Assembly (NCBI GenBank): GCA_949282215.1
Contig: CASDPF010000003.1
Coordinates: 1-64,000, forward strand
DNA: 64,000 bases
Reading direction: 5' to 3'
Source: an uncultured bacterium
Lineage (GTDB): Bacteria; Cyanobacteriota; Vampirovibrionia; Gastranaerophilales; Gastranaerophilaceae
Below are positions 42,665 through 52,565 of this stretch, in pieces. The position numbers were made by a program, and so were the translations under genes. Positions within the stretch are counted from its first letter, which is position 1. Every line of letters begins with the position of its first letter. The notes beneath the pieces were generated by a model. That model was not told the DNA's origin and did no database searches. It saw only the letters and a list, made by a program, of their open reading frames with translations.

Positions 42665-43573
42665 ATGTTCGACGATTTTCTTTTTTATTTACAATCTCAA
42701 ATAGGTGCTATGGATTTGACCTTTAGTTGGACAAACCTTCTTGAAGTGTTTTTAATTGTACTTATTTTATATGCTTTTTATAAAAAATTTATTAAAAATA
42801 CTCAGTCTGAAAAGTTTGTTAAGGGCATATTTATTTTAATTTTTGTTTGGGTGTTCGGTGAAATTTTAGTTCGTTTGGACTTAAAAATCTTAGGTATGTT
42901 CCTGAAATCTATTGTGACTTTAGTTTCTTTGAGTTTAATTGTTATTTTCCAACCTGAATTACGCAGGTTTTTAGGTTTTTTGGGACAAGTTGACTTTATT
43001 AGCAGGGCTTTTACTTCTAATAATTCTAAAAATGACGGTGATGAAAAGATTGATGTTATAAAAGAAATAATTGAGGCTGTGAGATTTCTTTCAAAATCTC
43101 ATACCGGTGCGTTAATCGTTTTTCAAAATGATTTGAGCTATACGTATTATGATGTCGGCACAAAATTAAACGCTGATTTATCAACCGAGTTATTGCTGAC
43201 TATTTTTCATCCGAATACACCGTTGCATGATGGTGCTGTTGTTATTAATGATTCTAAAATTATATCCGCAGGTGTTCTTTTGCCTCTGACAGAAGATCCT
43301 AAATTGAGTTGGAAATATGGTACCCGCCATAGAGCAGCAATTGGTATGTCTGAAGCAAGTGAAGCTGCTTGTCTTGTTGTTTCTGAAGAAACAGGTGATG
43401 TCTCTGTCGCTCTTGACGGTACATTAAAAAGATATGAGGATCTTATTACTTTGAAAACTGATTTAGAGAATATTCTCGGGTACAAAAAAGAAGAAAACTT
43501 TGATAATAAAAAAACTATATTTAAGATAAATAATTTTATAACCATAAGAAAAAATGTTGATAAGAAGGATTAA
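42665..43573 (+). CDS. cdaA: Diadenylate cyclase CdaA
   Basis: This membrane enzyme makes cyclic di-AMP from two ATP. Three N-terminal hydrophobic helices (residues about 20-95) precede the DAC domain. PLHDGAVVIND (DGA at 189-191) and KYGTRHRAAIGMSE (RHRAA at 221-225) are the two active-site motifs. The 302 residues are slightly longer than usual because of a C-terminal tail. It begins 1 base after lysA. A PgpH-type c-di-AMP phosphodiesterase is encoded at 49.9-52.1 kb. Confidence 0.95.
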   Translation: MFDDFLFYLQSQIGAMDLTFSWTNLLEVFLIVLILYAFYKKFIKNTQSEKFVKGIFILIFVWVFGEILVRLDLKILGMFLKSIVTLVSLSLIVIFQPELRRFLGFLGQVDFISRAFTSNNSKNDGDEKIDVIKEIIEAVRFLSKSHTGALIVFQNDLSYTYYDVGTKLNADLSTELLLTIFHPNTPLHDGAVVINDSKIISAGVLLPLTEDPKLSWKYGTRHRAAIGMSEASEAACLVVSEETGDVSVALDGTLKRYEDLITLKTDLENILGYKKEENFDNKKTIFKINNFITIRKNVDKKD

Positions 43574-43576
43574 TGT

Positions 43577-44458
43577 ATGAATATACAAAGTTGTATAAAA
43601 TTGCCTCAAAGAAAAACGGTTTTTAATATTTTGAAAAAAATGATATTTTTATCACTAGGTGCATTTGTTGCAGGTTTTGCTATAGAAGGGTTTCTTGTCC
43701 CTAATAAAATAATTGATGGCGGTATCGTTGGGGTATCGATGATATTAAGCCATTTGTTGAAATATAATCTGGGTTTATTAATTGTTGTTTTAAACATACC
43801 ATTTTTGTGTTTGGCGTTAAATAAGATGGGGAAAGTTTTTCTGTTCCAAACATTTTATGCAATTGCTATGCTCGGTATTGCAACCAATCTTTTTAGTCAT
43901 TATGAAGTTACTCACGATTATTTGTTAGCAACAGTTTTTGGCGGTATTATTCTCGGTTTTGGGGTTGGTGTTGTACTTAAAAATGAAGGCTCTCTTGATG
44001 GGACTGAAATTATGTCGCTTGTTCTTTCTAAAAAATTCGGTTTGTCTGTGGGTGAAATCATAATGGGATTTAATATATTTATTTATGGTGCTTCAGGGCT
44101 TATTTTTGGCTGGGAGCAGGCTATGTATTCTATTCTTACTTATTTTGTGGCTTATCGTGTTATTGATGTTGTAATTGACGGGTTTGATACTTCAAAATCA
44201 ATTCGGATTATTAGTGATTGTGCTGAAGAAATAGGAAAAGTCTTAATTGAAGATTTAGAAATCGGGGTTACTTATCTCTATGGCAGAGGCGGATACTCCG
44301 GTGTTGATAAGACTATGATTTATTGTGTTGTCTCTCGTTTAGAGATGAGCAAACTGAAAGAAGTTGTCAGGAAAATCGATCCGATGGCTTTTCTCTCGGT
44401 AGTTGATGTCCATGAAGTTTATGGTACCAGAATGAAAAAAAGAATTGATAAAATTTAA
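43577..44458 (+). CDS. YitT family membrane protein
   Basis: A 293-residue protein with five or six hydrophobic helices (FLSLGAFVAGFAIEGFLVPN, HLLKYNLGLLIVVLNIPFLC, TVFGGIILGFGVGVVLKNEG) and a soluble C-terminal DUF2179-type domain (ISDCAEEIGKVLIEDLEIGV, VDVHEVYGTRMKK). This is the YitT layout. The transported compound is unknown. It follows cdaA by 3 bases. Confidence 0.88.
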   Translation: MNIQSCIKLPQRKTVFNILKKMIFLSLGAFVAGFAIEGFLVPNKIIDGGIVGVSMILSHLLKYNLGLLIVVLNIPFLCLALNKMGKVFLFQTFYAIAMLGIATNLFSHYEVTHDYLLATVFGGIILGFGVGVVLKNEGSLDGTEIMSLVLSKKFGLSVGEIIMGFNIFIYGASGLIFGWEQAMYSILTYFVAYRVIDVVIDGFDTSKSIRIISDCAEEIGKVLIEDLEIGVTYLYGRGGYSGVDKTMIYCVVSRLEMSKLKEVVRKIDPMAFLSVVDVHEVYGTRMKKRIDKI

Positions 44459-44522
44459 CATATAGACAATTTTTTGAAAATATATTATACTTGAGTTATT
44501 AGAGTTATTAAAGGATAAGAAG

Positions 44523-44870
44523 ATGGCAAAGAATTTGGACACAGTTCCTATAGAAGTAAGTATTTTGACTGTTGATCATGATATAAAAGGTGTTGTTCAT
44601 GTTTCAAAATATACGAATACTAACCGTGAGTTGACTGATTTGTTAAATGACAAGGAAAGACGTTTTTTAGCTGTAACTAATGCGGAAATTTATCCTAGAA
44701 ATGCTAATCAGGCTCCGAGAAAATATAATTTTCTCGAAATTCACATGGATTATGTATTGATGGTTCATCCTTCTGCTCAGGCCGTATTTAAGGATTCAGG
44801 AAAAACTCAGGAAGATATTGCCAGATTTAGAGATTTAAGACTTAAACTAAATCAAACAAAGCCTTTTTAG
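44523..44870 (+). CDS. Conserved hypothetical protein
   Basis: A 115-residue soluble protein, mostly beta in its first half (VPIEVSILTVDHDIKGVVHV), with ERRFLAVTNAEIYP and YNFLEIHMDYVLMVHPSAQA. It resembles small cyanobacterial/Melainabacterial conserved proteins (DUF6812-like), but I am not certain. GGATAAGAAG precedes the ATG. A strong terminator follows. Confidence 0.7.
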   Translation: MAKNLDTVPIEVSILTVDHDIKGVVHVSKYTNTNRELTDLLNDKERRFLAVTNAEIYPRNANQAPRKYNFLEIHMDYVLMVHPSAQAVFKDSGKTQEDIARFRDLRLKLNQTKPF

Positions 44871-44876
44871 ATTTAT

Positions 44877-44907
44877 AAAAAAAGCGATTCTTAGAATCGC
44901 TTTTTTT
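44877..44907. terminator. Rho-independent terminator
   Basis: AAGCGATTC/GAATCGCTT stem with A and T runs on either side; works for both convergent genes. Confidence 0.88.
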
Positions 44908-45664
44908 ATTTTTGTGGTGTTCTCACTTGTTTAAATTGTTCAGTTAATTTTGATATCGGACTGTTTGTTTTTTGATTATTAGATTCATTATTTTTTTTAT
45001 GGTGTTTTTCACAATTGTAAGTGTTCTTAGTTTCTGAGTTTATCTCAGAAGGTTTATCATTTCTGCACATCCAGGCTTTTGTTTTATCTGCCAGCGGTGT
45101 TGCAATGAATGGAACGATTACACGTTTTCCGATTATTGTTGCAGCTGCAAGTGACGTAATATTACTGAAAGCTTCCATTGCTTTTCCGTGAATTACTCCC
45201 ATTGCATCTGTAAATTCTTTGTTTGTCATTGCTTTATATTTATCTTGGTTTTTTAGTATTGCTTGATAGCCTTTTGTTACGCTGCGGTTAAAATATTTTC
45301 CATAAAGCTTATTAAACATTTTGGATTGCATAATTTTATTGGATATTGTCAAGTGCATTAAAATCTGCATTGCAATCATTAATCCACCGTTAGCTAAATC
45401 CAGTGCTGCAACAAATTTTCGTTTGTCATCCGGAATTTTTTCATTATGCAAACTCTGATTTACATACATATAACAACCAAGTCCGTCTTTTAATACGATG
45501 GATGCAATACCGATACCATTAATAAAGTTCATGTTCTTGTTGCAATATTCTTTTCTGACATGAGCCATTCCGGGTGCTGTTGACAGTTTATTTAGTGGTT
45601 TTACTAATGTATAATCCACAACTTTATTTGCTGCATTTGAAATAACGTTATATATCTTTGCCAT
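44906..45664 (-). CDS. Lineage-specific membrane-associated protein
   Basis: A 252-residue protein with two or three hydrophobic segments (NFINGIGIASIVLKDGLGCY, LDLANGGLMIAMQILMHLTI, SLAAATIIGKRVIVPFIATP) and a polar, Asn/Lys-rich C-terminal tail. It follows the 485-residue gene by 2 bases on the same strand, and both have similar layouts of helices plus polar tail. I assign no function. Confidence 0.7.
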   Translation of the reverse strand: MAKIYNVISNAANKVVDYTLVKPLNKLSTAPGMAHVRKEYCNKNMNFINGIGIASIVLKDGLGCYMYVNQSLHNEKIPDDKRKFVAALDLANGGLMIAMQILMHLTISNKIMQSKMFNKLYGKYFNRSVTKGYQAILKNQDKYKAMTNKEFTDAMGVIHGKAMEAFSNITSLAAATIIGKRVIVPFIATPLADKTKAWMCRNDKPSEINSETKNTYNCEKHHKKNNESNNQKTNSPISKLTEQFKQVRTPQK

Positions 45665-45666
45665 TG

Positions 45667-47124
45667 TTACACCTCCTCTTTCTTAGGAGCTTTTGCTACG
45701 AGTGCTGAAGCTTCATTGTCGTGCTTTTTATTAGAAAGATTAGGGAACAGTGCATCCATAAATAACGGATAAATCCAGTTCAACAAATAACAAGAAACAG
45801 GAAGAACTGCTAGTGATATGACTAATCCGGTAAATTGTTTATATCCTTTAAGGCTTCCTGTTATATTTGATTTATATTTTTCAACTACTTTTGCTGCAAA
45901 AGATGACTTAATGCTGCATTCATCTGTTATTTTATTTTCTTTTAATTTTTGTGCAATTTTCTTTTCGATTTCTTTGATTGTAGTTCCGTTTGTTGAATTT
46001 ATATCTTTTTTGATTTCGGTTAATGTTTTTATTGATGTTTCTAATGCAGTTTTATTTGCTTTAATACTTTCATCTACATGTTTTACAACATCTTCTTCTG
46101 AAAGTACATTTGTATAGGTATTAACTTGTTTAATCATTTTTGAAATTTTATTTTGCATTTCTTCAATAAGAGCTTTTTCGGCATTTTCGTCATGAGGTTT
46201 AATCTGTGCTCTTGCTTTAATTTCTTTTACCATATCAATAAGTTCTTTATCAGCTTGTTCTGATTTTAGAGATTTAATTTTGTCTGATAAATATGTTTTA
46301 TATTCATCAATAGTTCCTAATTTTTTTGTATCAGTTTTGATTTCATTCAAAACTTTTTTTGCATAATCATTATGTTTACGGAAAAATTCACTTCTTATAG
46401 CTCTTTTTTGTTTTGTTGTGCCGCAGTTTTCTAATTTTTTATTATCTTCTTTTATCATAGATTCTACTGTTTCTACAAGAAGATTTTTATATGATGCTTC
46501 ATCCATTTGTTTAGATGGAGCTTTATGTTGTTTTATAAAGATTGTATTTTTTGTTCTTAAATTTTCTAAAAGTTCATTATATTGTTTCTCTTGTTCTTTT
46601 TTGACTGCGATACTTAATTGTTCTTTTGATATATTAGGCTGCGTTTTCTTTATTATTTTAGCTATATAACTATCATCTTGGAAGTTTGTTTTGTTATATG
46701 GATCAGGTAATTTACCTGTATTAGCCATCCAGTTTATTAAATTGTTGAAAGGTGCGACCATGCTCGCTTGTGTTGCGATAGCCAAAACTGCTGATAGAGG
46801 TTGTCTCCATGCTGAATATGTTCTTGTATCCTCATCTGTTTTTGATAATGGGTTATATTTAATAAATATAGGTGCCACTAACCCTGTACCGACTGCATTA
46901 ATTAGGATATTTTGTATTTCCCCCATACTGTCAGCTAATCTGTTTGTTACTTTGATGGTGCTTGGCATTAGTTTTTGGATATCTTTAACTAAATCGCCTT
47001 GAACTATGTTACCGCTAAAATTAGGAGTATTAACAGCTCCGTTATTAACAGACTTCACTCCTCCGGAAGCTTTGGCCTTAGTCGGATTTCCGTAACTATT
47101 CAAACTAATTTTTTCTACCTTCAT
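45667..47124 (-). CDS. Lineage-specific protein with N-terminal FSGN motif
   Basis: A 485-residue protein. The disordered N-terminus carries NTPNFSGNIV. Hydrophobic stretches near 75-95 (NILINAVGTGLVAPIFIKYN) and at the C-terminus (QFTGLVISLAVLPVSCYLLN) flank about 270 residues of charged helices (coiled coil). It is probably membrane anchored at both ends. It is cotranscribed with the 252-residue protein. No family recognised; the FSGN motif recurs in other proteins of this window. Confidence 0.7.
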   Translation of the reverse strand: MKVEKISLNSYGNPTKAKASGGVKSVNNGAVNTPNFSGNIVQGDLVKDIQKLMPSTIKVTNRLADSMGEIQNILINAVGTGLVAPIFIKYNPLSKTDEDTRTYSAWRQPLSAVLAIATQASMVAPFNNLINWMANTGKLPDPYNKTNFQDDSYIAKIIKKTQPNISKEQLSIAVKKEQEKQYNELLENLRTKNTIFIKQHKAPSKQMDEASYKNLLVETVESMIKEDNKKLENCGTTKQKRAIRSEFFRKHNDYAKKVLNEIKTDTKKLGTIDEYKTYLSDKIKSLKSEQADKELIDMVKEIKARAQIKPHDENAEKALIEEMQNKISKMIKQVNTYTNVLSEEDVVKHVDESIKANKTALETSIKTLTEIKKDINSTNGTTIKEIEKKIAQKLKENKITDECSIKSSFAAKVVEKYKSNITGSLKGYKQFTGLVISLAVLPVSCYLLNWIYPLFMDALFPNLSNKKHDNEASALVAKAPKKEEV

Positions 47125-47183
47125 AACACTATTTTTTACTAAACCCTTCTACTTATATATAGGTTCAAACATAATAAAAATTG

Positions 47184-48818
47184 CTATTCTTGAATGCTAT
47201 TATTAAGTTTTGTAAACTTAATTGCAGCCCAATCACCTCGGCTTCTAAAATTAATCCTAGTAAGGTTTTCGGACAAATCGAAGAATATTTGTGATTTAAT
47301 GTGCGAGAAAACCAAAAATAATAATGGTACTTTTTCATACAGGGCATCATCACTTGCCATGCCAATCATAACATTTGAAGGATAAAATGCAACACTGTTA
47401 AGCATTATAACTAAGACATTTTGATTAGGTTTCATATCTTTAATAACATCATTATAAAGCCTGAATTTAAGATAAGGGTTTGTATTAGAAGCAAAAAGTT
47501 CCCTATATATTTTTTTCCCTTCCTTATATGCTCTTGAATAATCTGTGTTAGGTGTCATGTAGTAGTGAAAATTTCCTTTATCAATAGATAATACTTTGTA
47601 TTTTGAAAAATTTACATATTTTTCAAATCTAGATTGAGGATAATATTCCAAAATTATTATGTCACCGTCTTTTAGGTTAGATTTATTTATCAAATCAGCA
47701 ACAATCGCATGTCCTTGAGCTCTTTTAATTTTCGGAGCTGCAATCGGACTGTATATTAAATAAATTATGTGTAAAATACAAAATATTGAAATAAGTCCGT
47801 AGCGTATGATTTTCTTATTAATACTAACGGCTCCATAAGCTGCTAATAAAATTAATGTCGGATAAATTTCGATTGAATATTTAGTTATAAATACAAGTTT
47901 GCCCAGTATTGCCGCTATAGTCATGATAATAATGACACCAATTGCACTTAGAAGCAGATAAAGATTTGTCTTCTCTTTCTTTATTACAGCTTTAATAATC
48001 CAAAAAATAGCAATTAGTGTTGGTAATAGTCCAAATATAAAAAATTCCGGAGTCGGGTTATAGAAAAATTTTGCAGGAGAATCTACCAGGTTTGTAAGTA
48101 TCGGAGAAAAATAGTCAGTTAATAGAAAGCCGTATTTTGCAATGCTGAAATGACCCCACCATTGTGAAAATGACTCTGTTGTAAATATTTTTATAATCAA
48201 AGGAGATGAACATAAGATTATAAAAGTTATAATTATCCATAATCTAATAATATATTTTTTATAGGTTTTGAAAAGCAGAATACTTATTATCAAAATATTA
48301 AAAAAAACATACACAAAACCTATGGTATGCGTTGCAATAATCATAAAGTCAGCCAGTATTATTCCTAAAAAATTTTTAGGATTTTGTTTTTTTACCAATT
48401 TTATTGTGAATAGCACGGATAGAGCAGAAAATAAAAATAATATTGAATATAATCTGACTTCTTGAGAATAATAAATAAGGAAAGCACTTAAAGCAGAGAT
48501 TAGAGCTGAAATTACTCCTGTATTTTTATTTATTTCACGTCCTGTAAGATACATAACATGTATTGATATTGTGCCTGCAATCACGGATGTAAGCCTTAAG
48601 AGTAAATCGCTTTGACCGAAAAGTGTCATGAAAAATTTTAGGTATAAGTAATAAAATGGCATGTGGCATTGAGCTTTGACATTTTCAAAGAAGCCGTTTG
48701 TAAAAGGCTGTGATGCTACATACCAGGAAATATATTCATCGTTCCATAAACCTTCAGCTTTATTAATGAATAATAGTCTTAATAATAATCCAAATATTGT
48801 AATTAACCAGATACCCAT
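47184..48818 (-). CDS. GT39/ArnT-like membrane glycosyltransferase
   Basis: A 544-residue polytopic protein of the dolichyl/undecaprenyl-phosphate-sugar type. The first loop has EGLWNDEYISWYVASQPFTN with the acidic pair used as catalytic base, then HMPFYYLYLKFFMTLFGQSD and QEVRLYSILFLFSALSVLFT. About ten hydrophobic helices and a soluble C-terminal domain follow. Such enzymes move a sugar from a lipid carrier to protein or glycolipid outside the membrane. It is divergent from a GT2 gene that could make the lipid-linked donor. Confidence 0.87.
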   Translation of the reverse strand: MGIWLITIFGLLLRLLFINKAEGLWNDEYISWYVASQPFTNGFFENVKAQCHMPFYYLYLKFFMTLFGQSDLLLRLTSVIAGTISIHVMYLTGREINKNTGVISALISALSAFLIYYSQEVRLYSILFLFSALSVLFTIKLVKKQNPKNFLGIILADFMIIATHTIGFVYVFFNILIISILLFKTYKKYIIRLWIIITFIILCSSPLIIKIFTTESFSQWWGHFSIAKYGFLLTDYFSPILTNLVDSPAKFFYNPTPEFFIFGLLPTLIAIFWIIKAVIKKEKTNLYLLLSAIGVIIIMTIAAILGKLVFITKYSIEIYPTLILLAAYGAVSINKKIIRYGLISIFCILHIIYLIYSPIAAPKIKRAQGHAIVADLINKSNLKDGDIIILEYYPQSRFEKYVNFSKYKVLSIDKGNFHYYMTPNTDYSRAYKEGKKIYRELFASNTNPYLKFRLYNDVIKDMKPNQNVLVIMLNSVAFYPSNVMIGMASDDALYEKVPLLFLVFSHIKSQIFFDLSENLTRINFRSRGDWAAIKFTKLNNSIQE

Positions 48819-48881
48819 CTATAATCCCCGTTTGTAAATATTATTTTTTAATTATATAATAAAAAAAGAAAGAGAGCTTTT

Positions 48882-49841
48882 ATGAAATTAGTAATACAGA
48901 TTCCTTGCTATAATGAAGAAAAGTCACTTCCTATAACAATAAAAGATTTGCCTGATAAAATTGAAGGAATTGATGAAATTGAAATATTGGTAATAGATGA
49001 TGGCTCGACAGACAGAACTGTAAAAGTAGCACAAGAGCTTGGCGTAAAATCAATTGTTTCTCTCGGGCATAATAAGGGACTTGCAAAGGCGTTTGTTGCT
49101 GGTATAAATAAGGCTCTTGATATGGGAGCTGATATTATTGTAAATACTGATGCCGATAATCAATATAGAGCTTTATACATAAAGGATTTGATTAAGCCGA
49201 TTATTGAAAATAAAGCTGATATCGTTATCGGTACAAGACCTGTTTCGGAAATTAAACATTTTTCATTTCTCAAAAAAATTCTTCAAAAACTCGGGTCTTT
49301 TGTTATGAGATTAGTAAGTAAAACCGATGTAAAAGATGCCCCGAGCGGATTTCGAGCTTTTTCAAGGAATGCTGCTTTGCAATTGAATGTATTTGATAAC
49401 TATACTTATACACTTGAAACTATTATACAGGCAAAGGCAAAAGGTTTGGTCGTAGACTCTGTAGACATAGAAGTCAATCCTGAACTCCGAAAATCCAGAT
49501 TGTTTTCAAACATGTTTCAATATATAAGACGTTCAATTTTTACAATGCTAAGGATGTTTATAATATACAGACCTTTCAGATTTTTTATCATTTTGGGAAG
49601 TTTGATTTTATTTTTCGGGTTAATTCCCGGGGGAAGATTTTTGTATTTCTTTTTAAACGGAAGCGGGCAAGGGCATATTCAATCTCTGATACTTTCTGCT
49701 ATTCTTCTAATTACAGGTGTTCAGGTTGTATTGCTTGCAGTTATTTCTGAGTTAATTTCAATTAATCGAAAATTAATAGAGGATGTACAAAGAATGGTAA
49801 AATCGGCAGGGTTGAAAAAAAACTCGGACGTTATAAAATAG
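48882..49841 (+). CDS. GT2 family polyprenyl-phosphate glycosyltransferase
   Basis: A 319-residue protein with a GT-A domain: IQIPCYNEEKSLPITIKDLP, ILVIDDGSTDRTVKVAQELG, NKGLAKAFVAGINKALDMGA and IVNTDADNQY (the DxD-type site). Two C-terminal membrane helices follow (FFIILGSLILFFGLIPGGRF, LILSAILLITGVQVVLLAVI). The layout is that of DPM1/GtrB-like enzymes that charge a polyprenyl phosphate. It lies 63 bases from the divergent GT39 gene, a natural partner. Confidence 0.9.
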   Translation: MKLVIQIPCYNEEKSLPITIKDLPDKIEGIDEIEILVIDDGSTDRTVKVAQELGVKSIVSLGHNKGLAKAFVAGINKALDMGADIIVNTDADNQYRALYIKDLIKPIIENKADIVIGTRPVSEIKHFSFLKKILQKLGSFVMRLVSKTDVKDAPSGFRAFSRNAALQLNVFDNYTYTLETIIQAKAKGLVVDSVDIEVNPELRKSRLFSNMFQYIRRSIFTMLRMFIIYRPFRFFIILGSLILFFGLIPGGRFLYFFLNGSGQGHIQSLILSAILLITGVQVVLLAVISELISINRKLIEDVQRMVKSAGLKKNSDVIK

Positions 49842-49876
49842 TGTTGGAAATTTGGTTTTAAATAATAGGATGAAAT

Positions 49877-52078
49877 TTGATGAATAAAATAATATTTGCA
49901 ACTAGAATACGTGACTTTTTCTTTTCGTCACAAGCTCTAAAGGCTTTTGGATTTTTTGTTTTTACAATCTTAATGACCACGATTATTGCTTCTCAAAATT
50001 TCTTTTTTCAAACAATTGTTGAAAATGGAATAAGTAAAAAAGATGTTGTTGCACAAAAAACAATTACTGTTATTGACGTAAAGCGTACTGAACAGCATAA
50101 AAAAGAAGTTGCTCAAAAGGTAGATCCTATTTTAGCCCCTGCAGAAGATGATTTTATAAAGACAAATCTGGAGACTTTAGAAAATTCAATTATACAAATT
50201 CGACGTAAAAGTGTAACTGATGAGGTAAAACTCGAAGAATTGTCACTGCTGTTTGATATTCCAAGTGAAAATAGAAAGAATTTCGTAATAAATTTTTTCT
50301 TGAAATCTGATGATCATGCATTGAGAGAAGTGTTTGATAAAGCAAATTTAACCCTTGCAAATATCCTGCAAAAAGGAATTAGCGAAAAAGACTTTGAAAC
50401 TGTAAATATGGACGAAATAATTAAAGAAAATTTAATTTCAAATGTCTCTAAACGTCAAATTTCTATTATAGATGCATTGTTAAGCCAAATTATTGTACCA
50501 AACTTGGTAATAGATGAGTTTGCAACAGATATTGCCAGAAAAAACGCTGAAAATTCAGTCAAACCTTATGAAATAACGTTTCAAAAAGGTGATAAAATCT
50601 TATTTGAAGGTGAGCCTGTAACCAGATTAAAACGAGATGCTCTAAGACAGGCCGGATATAATGTATATGAATTAAATTGGCAAGGTTTGGTTGCTATTTA
50701 TATTTTGGTATTTATAGCCACTATGATATTTATTGCATATATGAAATTTTTCGAAAAGCAGTTTTTAGAGCCAAGATATATGGCAATTTCTGCCACATTA
50801 GCTCTTATTTTAGCAGGTATTGCCGTTTTAATTCCTACAGGATTTTCTCCTTATGTTTTACCAATTCCGGCATTTGTTTTACTGCTTGCAATATTTACTA
50901 ATCCTAGAGTAGCTTTTATAGCTTCACTTATTTTTCTTGCAGTGCTAACGGTCGGGGCTCAGTACTCAGCTCAAATAATTGTTACTTTTTCTTTGCTAAG
51001 TTTGATTGCAATGATTACAATTTCTCAAATAAGATATTCGAGAAGATTTGATTTAATAAAGGTCGGGTTTGTAATTTCTGCTTCAGGTTTAATAATACTG
51101 TTAGCCATATATGTATTAGAACGTTGTCTTATTGATGTTAATAATATTTTGATATTAAAAAACTGCATATTCATTGCTTTAAACGGTATTATAAGTTCAA
51201 TGATTGCTCTTGGAACATTACCGTTATTAGAGAGTATGTTCAAAATTAATACCCCTTACGGTTTGGCAGAATTAGCTGACCATAATCAGCCGCTGTTAAA
51301 AAGATTACAGTTTGAGGCTCCGGGGACTTATCATCACAGCTTGATGGTATCAAATTTATGTGAGGCTGCGGCTGAAGCTATCGGGGCAAATCCTATTTTA
51401 GCAAGAGTAGGTGCATTTTATCATGATATCGGTAAACTAAAACGACCATTATTCTTTGTTGAAAACCAGTCTTATTTCGGTATAGAAAACCCTCATTCAA
51501 AATTAAATCCGAGATTAAGTAAAATGGTAATTACCGCACATCCTAAAGATGGTGTTGAGTTGGCTAAAGAATACGGATTGCCTCCGGTGATTAATAATTT
51601 TATTTTGCAGCACCATGGAGAGGGGCTTGCCAGTTACTTTTACAATCAGGCAGTTAAGGAAGAAGGTATTGAAAACGTAAAAGAAGAACAGTTTAGATAT
51701 ACAGGTCCTAAACCAAATATGAAGGAGACTGCAATTTTAATGATTGCAGATGCTGTAGAATCGGCTGTTCGCTCTTTAAAAAATCCGACATCAGAGGAAA
51801 TCGAAAAAATTATAGATAAGATTATTGTAGAGCGTCTTAATGACGGGCAACTTACTGACAGTCCTTTGACGCTTCATGACATTAAAGTGATAGCCTCGAC
51901 CTTTAGCCGAATTCTAAGAGGTATGCAGCATAATCGAATTAAATATCAGGAAAATATAGAAGAAGAATTGAAGAAAAATAAAATTAACCTTCCTTCAAAG
52001 ATGTTAGATGAGGATCTTGAAAATAAAATTAAACAATTAGAAGATAAAAATTCAAATGAGGATAAAAATGAAAATTAA
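49877..52078 (+). CDS. pgpH: 7TM-HD (PgpH-type) cyclic di-AMP phosphodiesterase
   Basis: A 733-residue membrane protein. An N-terminal helix is followed by an extracytoplasmic region (residues about 50-265), then seven helices, then an HD domain. The HD domain has LKRLQFEAPGTYHHSLMVSN, VGAFYHDIGKLKRPLFFVEN and FILQHHGEGLASYFYNQ. This is the PgpH architecture, shown in Listeria to cleave c-di-AMP. With cdaA in the same window it completes a c-di-AMP cycle. It overlaps ybeY by 11 bases, the usual neighbour order PgpH-YbeY-DgkA. Confidence 0.93.
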   Translation: MMNKIIFATRIRDFFFSSQALKAFGFFVFTILMTTIIASQNFFFQTIVENGISKKDVVAQKTITVIDVKRTEQHKKEVAQKVDPILAPAEDDFIKTNLETLENSIIQIRRKSVTDEVKLEELSLLFDIPSENRKNFVINFFLKSDDHALREVFDKANLTLANILQKGISEKDFETVNMDEIIKENLISNVSKRQISIIDALLSQIIVPNLVIDEFATDIARKNAENSVKPYEITFQKGDKILFEGEPVTRLKRDALRQAGYNVYELNWQGLVAIYILVFIATMIFIAYMKFFEKQFLEPRYMAISATLALILAGIAVLIPTGFSPYVLPIPAFVLLLAIFTNPRVAFIASLIFLAVLTVGAQYSAQIIVTFSLLSLIAMITISQIRYSRRFDLIKVGFVISASGLIILLAIYVLERCLIDVNNILILKNCIFIALNGIISSMIALGTLPLLESMFKINTPYGLAELADHNQPLLKRLQFEAPGTYHHSLMVSNLCEAAAEAIGANPILARVGAFYHDIGKLKRPLFFVENQSYFGIENPHSKLNPRLSKMVITAHPKDGVELAKEYGLPPVINNFILQHHGEGLASYFYNQAVKEEGIENVKEEQFRYTGPKPNMKETAILMIADAVESAVRSLKNPTSEEIEKIIDKIIVERLNDGQLTDSPLTLHDIKVIASTFSRILRGMQHNRIKYQENIEEELKKNKINLPSKMLDEDLENKIKQLEDKNSNEDKNEN

Positions 52079-52565
52079 TATTTTCTCTGAGAATATTTAT
52101 CCTGACTGGGAGATTGATGAAAAGAAGTTTATACAACTTGCCAGAAAGATATTGAAATTTTATTTAAAACAGCCTGAAATTAAAGATAGCTGTTGTCTTG
52201 CGTTACAAGTTTTTGATACAATATCTTTTGATTTTTTATATTGTGACAGTGAAAAAACTCATGAAATAAATCGAGAATACAGGGAAAAAGATTATCCTGC
52301 GGATATCATTACGTTTGCAATTTTTGCTGACTCTGAAGAAAAATTCATTTTTGATGGTGAAATTAATTTGGGTGAAGTGATAATTGCTCTAGATAAGGTG
52401 CAAGAAGAAGCTAAAAAAAAGGATGTTACTCCTGAGTATGAACTTGCATTTTTAATAAGTCATGGCATAATGCATTTATTAGGATTTGACCACCAGACAA
52501 TGGAGGATTATAATTTTGTTATAGCACAACAAAATAAAGCTCTTGATAGCTTGGGGGAAGTATGA
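52068..52565 (+). CDS. ybeY: Endoribonuclease YbeY
   Basis: This metal-dependent RNase acts in 16S rRNA maturation and ribosome quality control. I chose ATG 52068 (MKINIFSENIYPDWEIDEKK), which has GAGGA upstream; an ATG at 52056 is less likely. YREKDYPADIITFAI and the His triad in SHGIMHLLGFDHQ (HxxxHxxxxxH) are diagnostic. The 165 residues are usual. It overlaps pgpH and dgkA and is translationally coupled to both. Confidence 0.95.
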   Translation: MKINIFSENIYPDWEIDEKKFIQLARKILKFYLKQPEIKDSCCLALQVFDTISFDFLYCDSEKTHEINREYREKDYPADIITFAIFADSEEKFIFDGEINLGEVIIALDKVQEEAKKKDVTPEYELAFLISHGIMHLLGFDHQTMEDYNFVIAQQNKALDSLGEV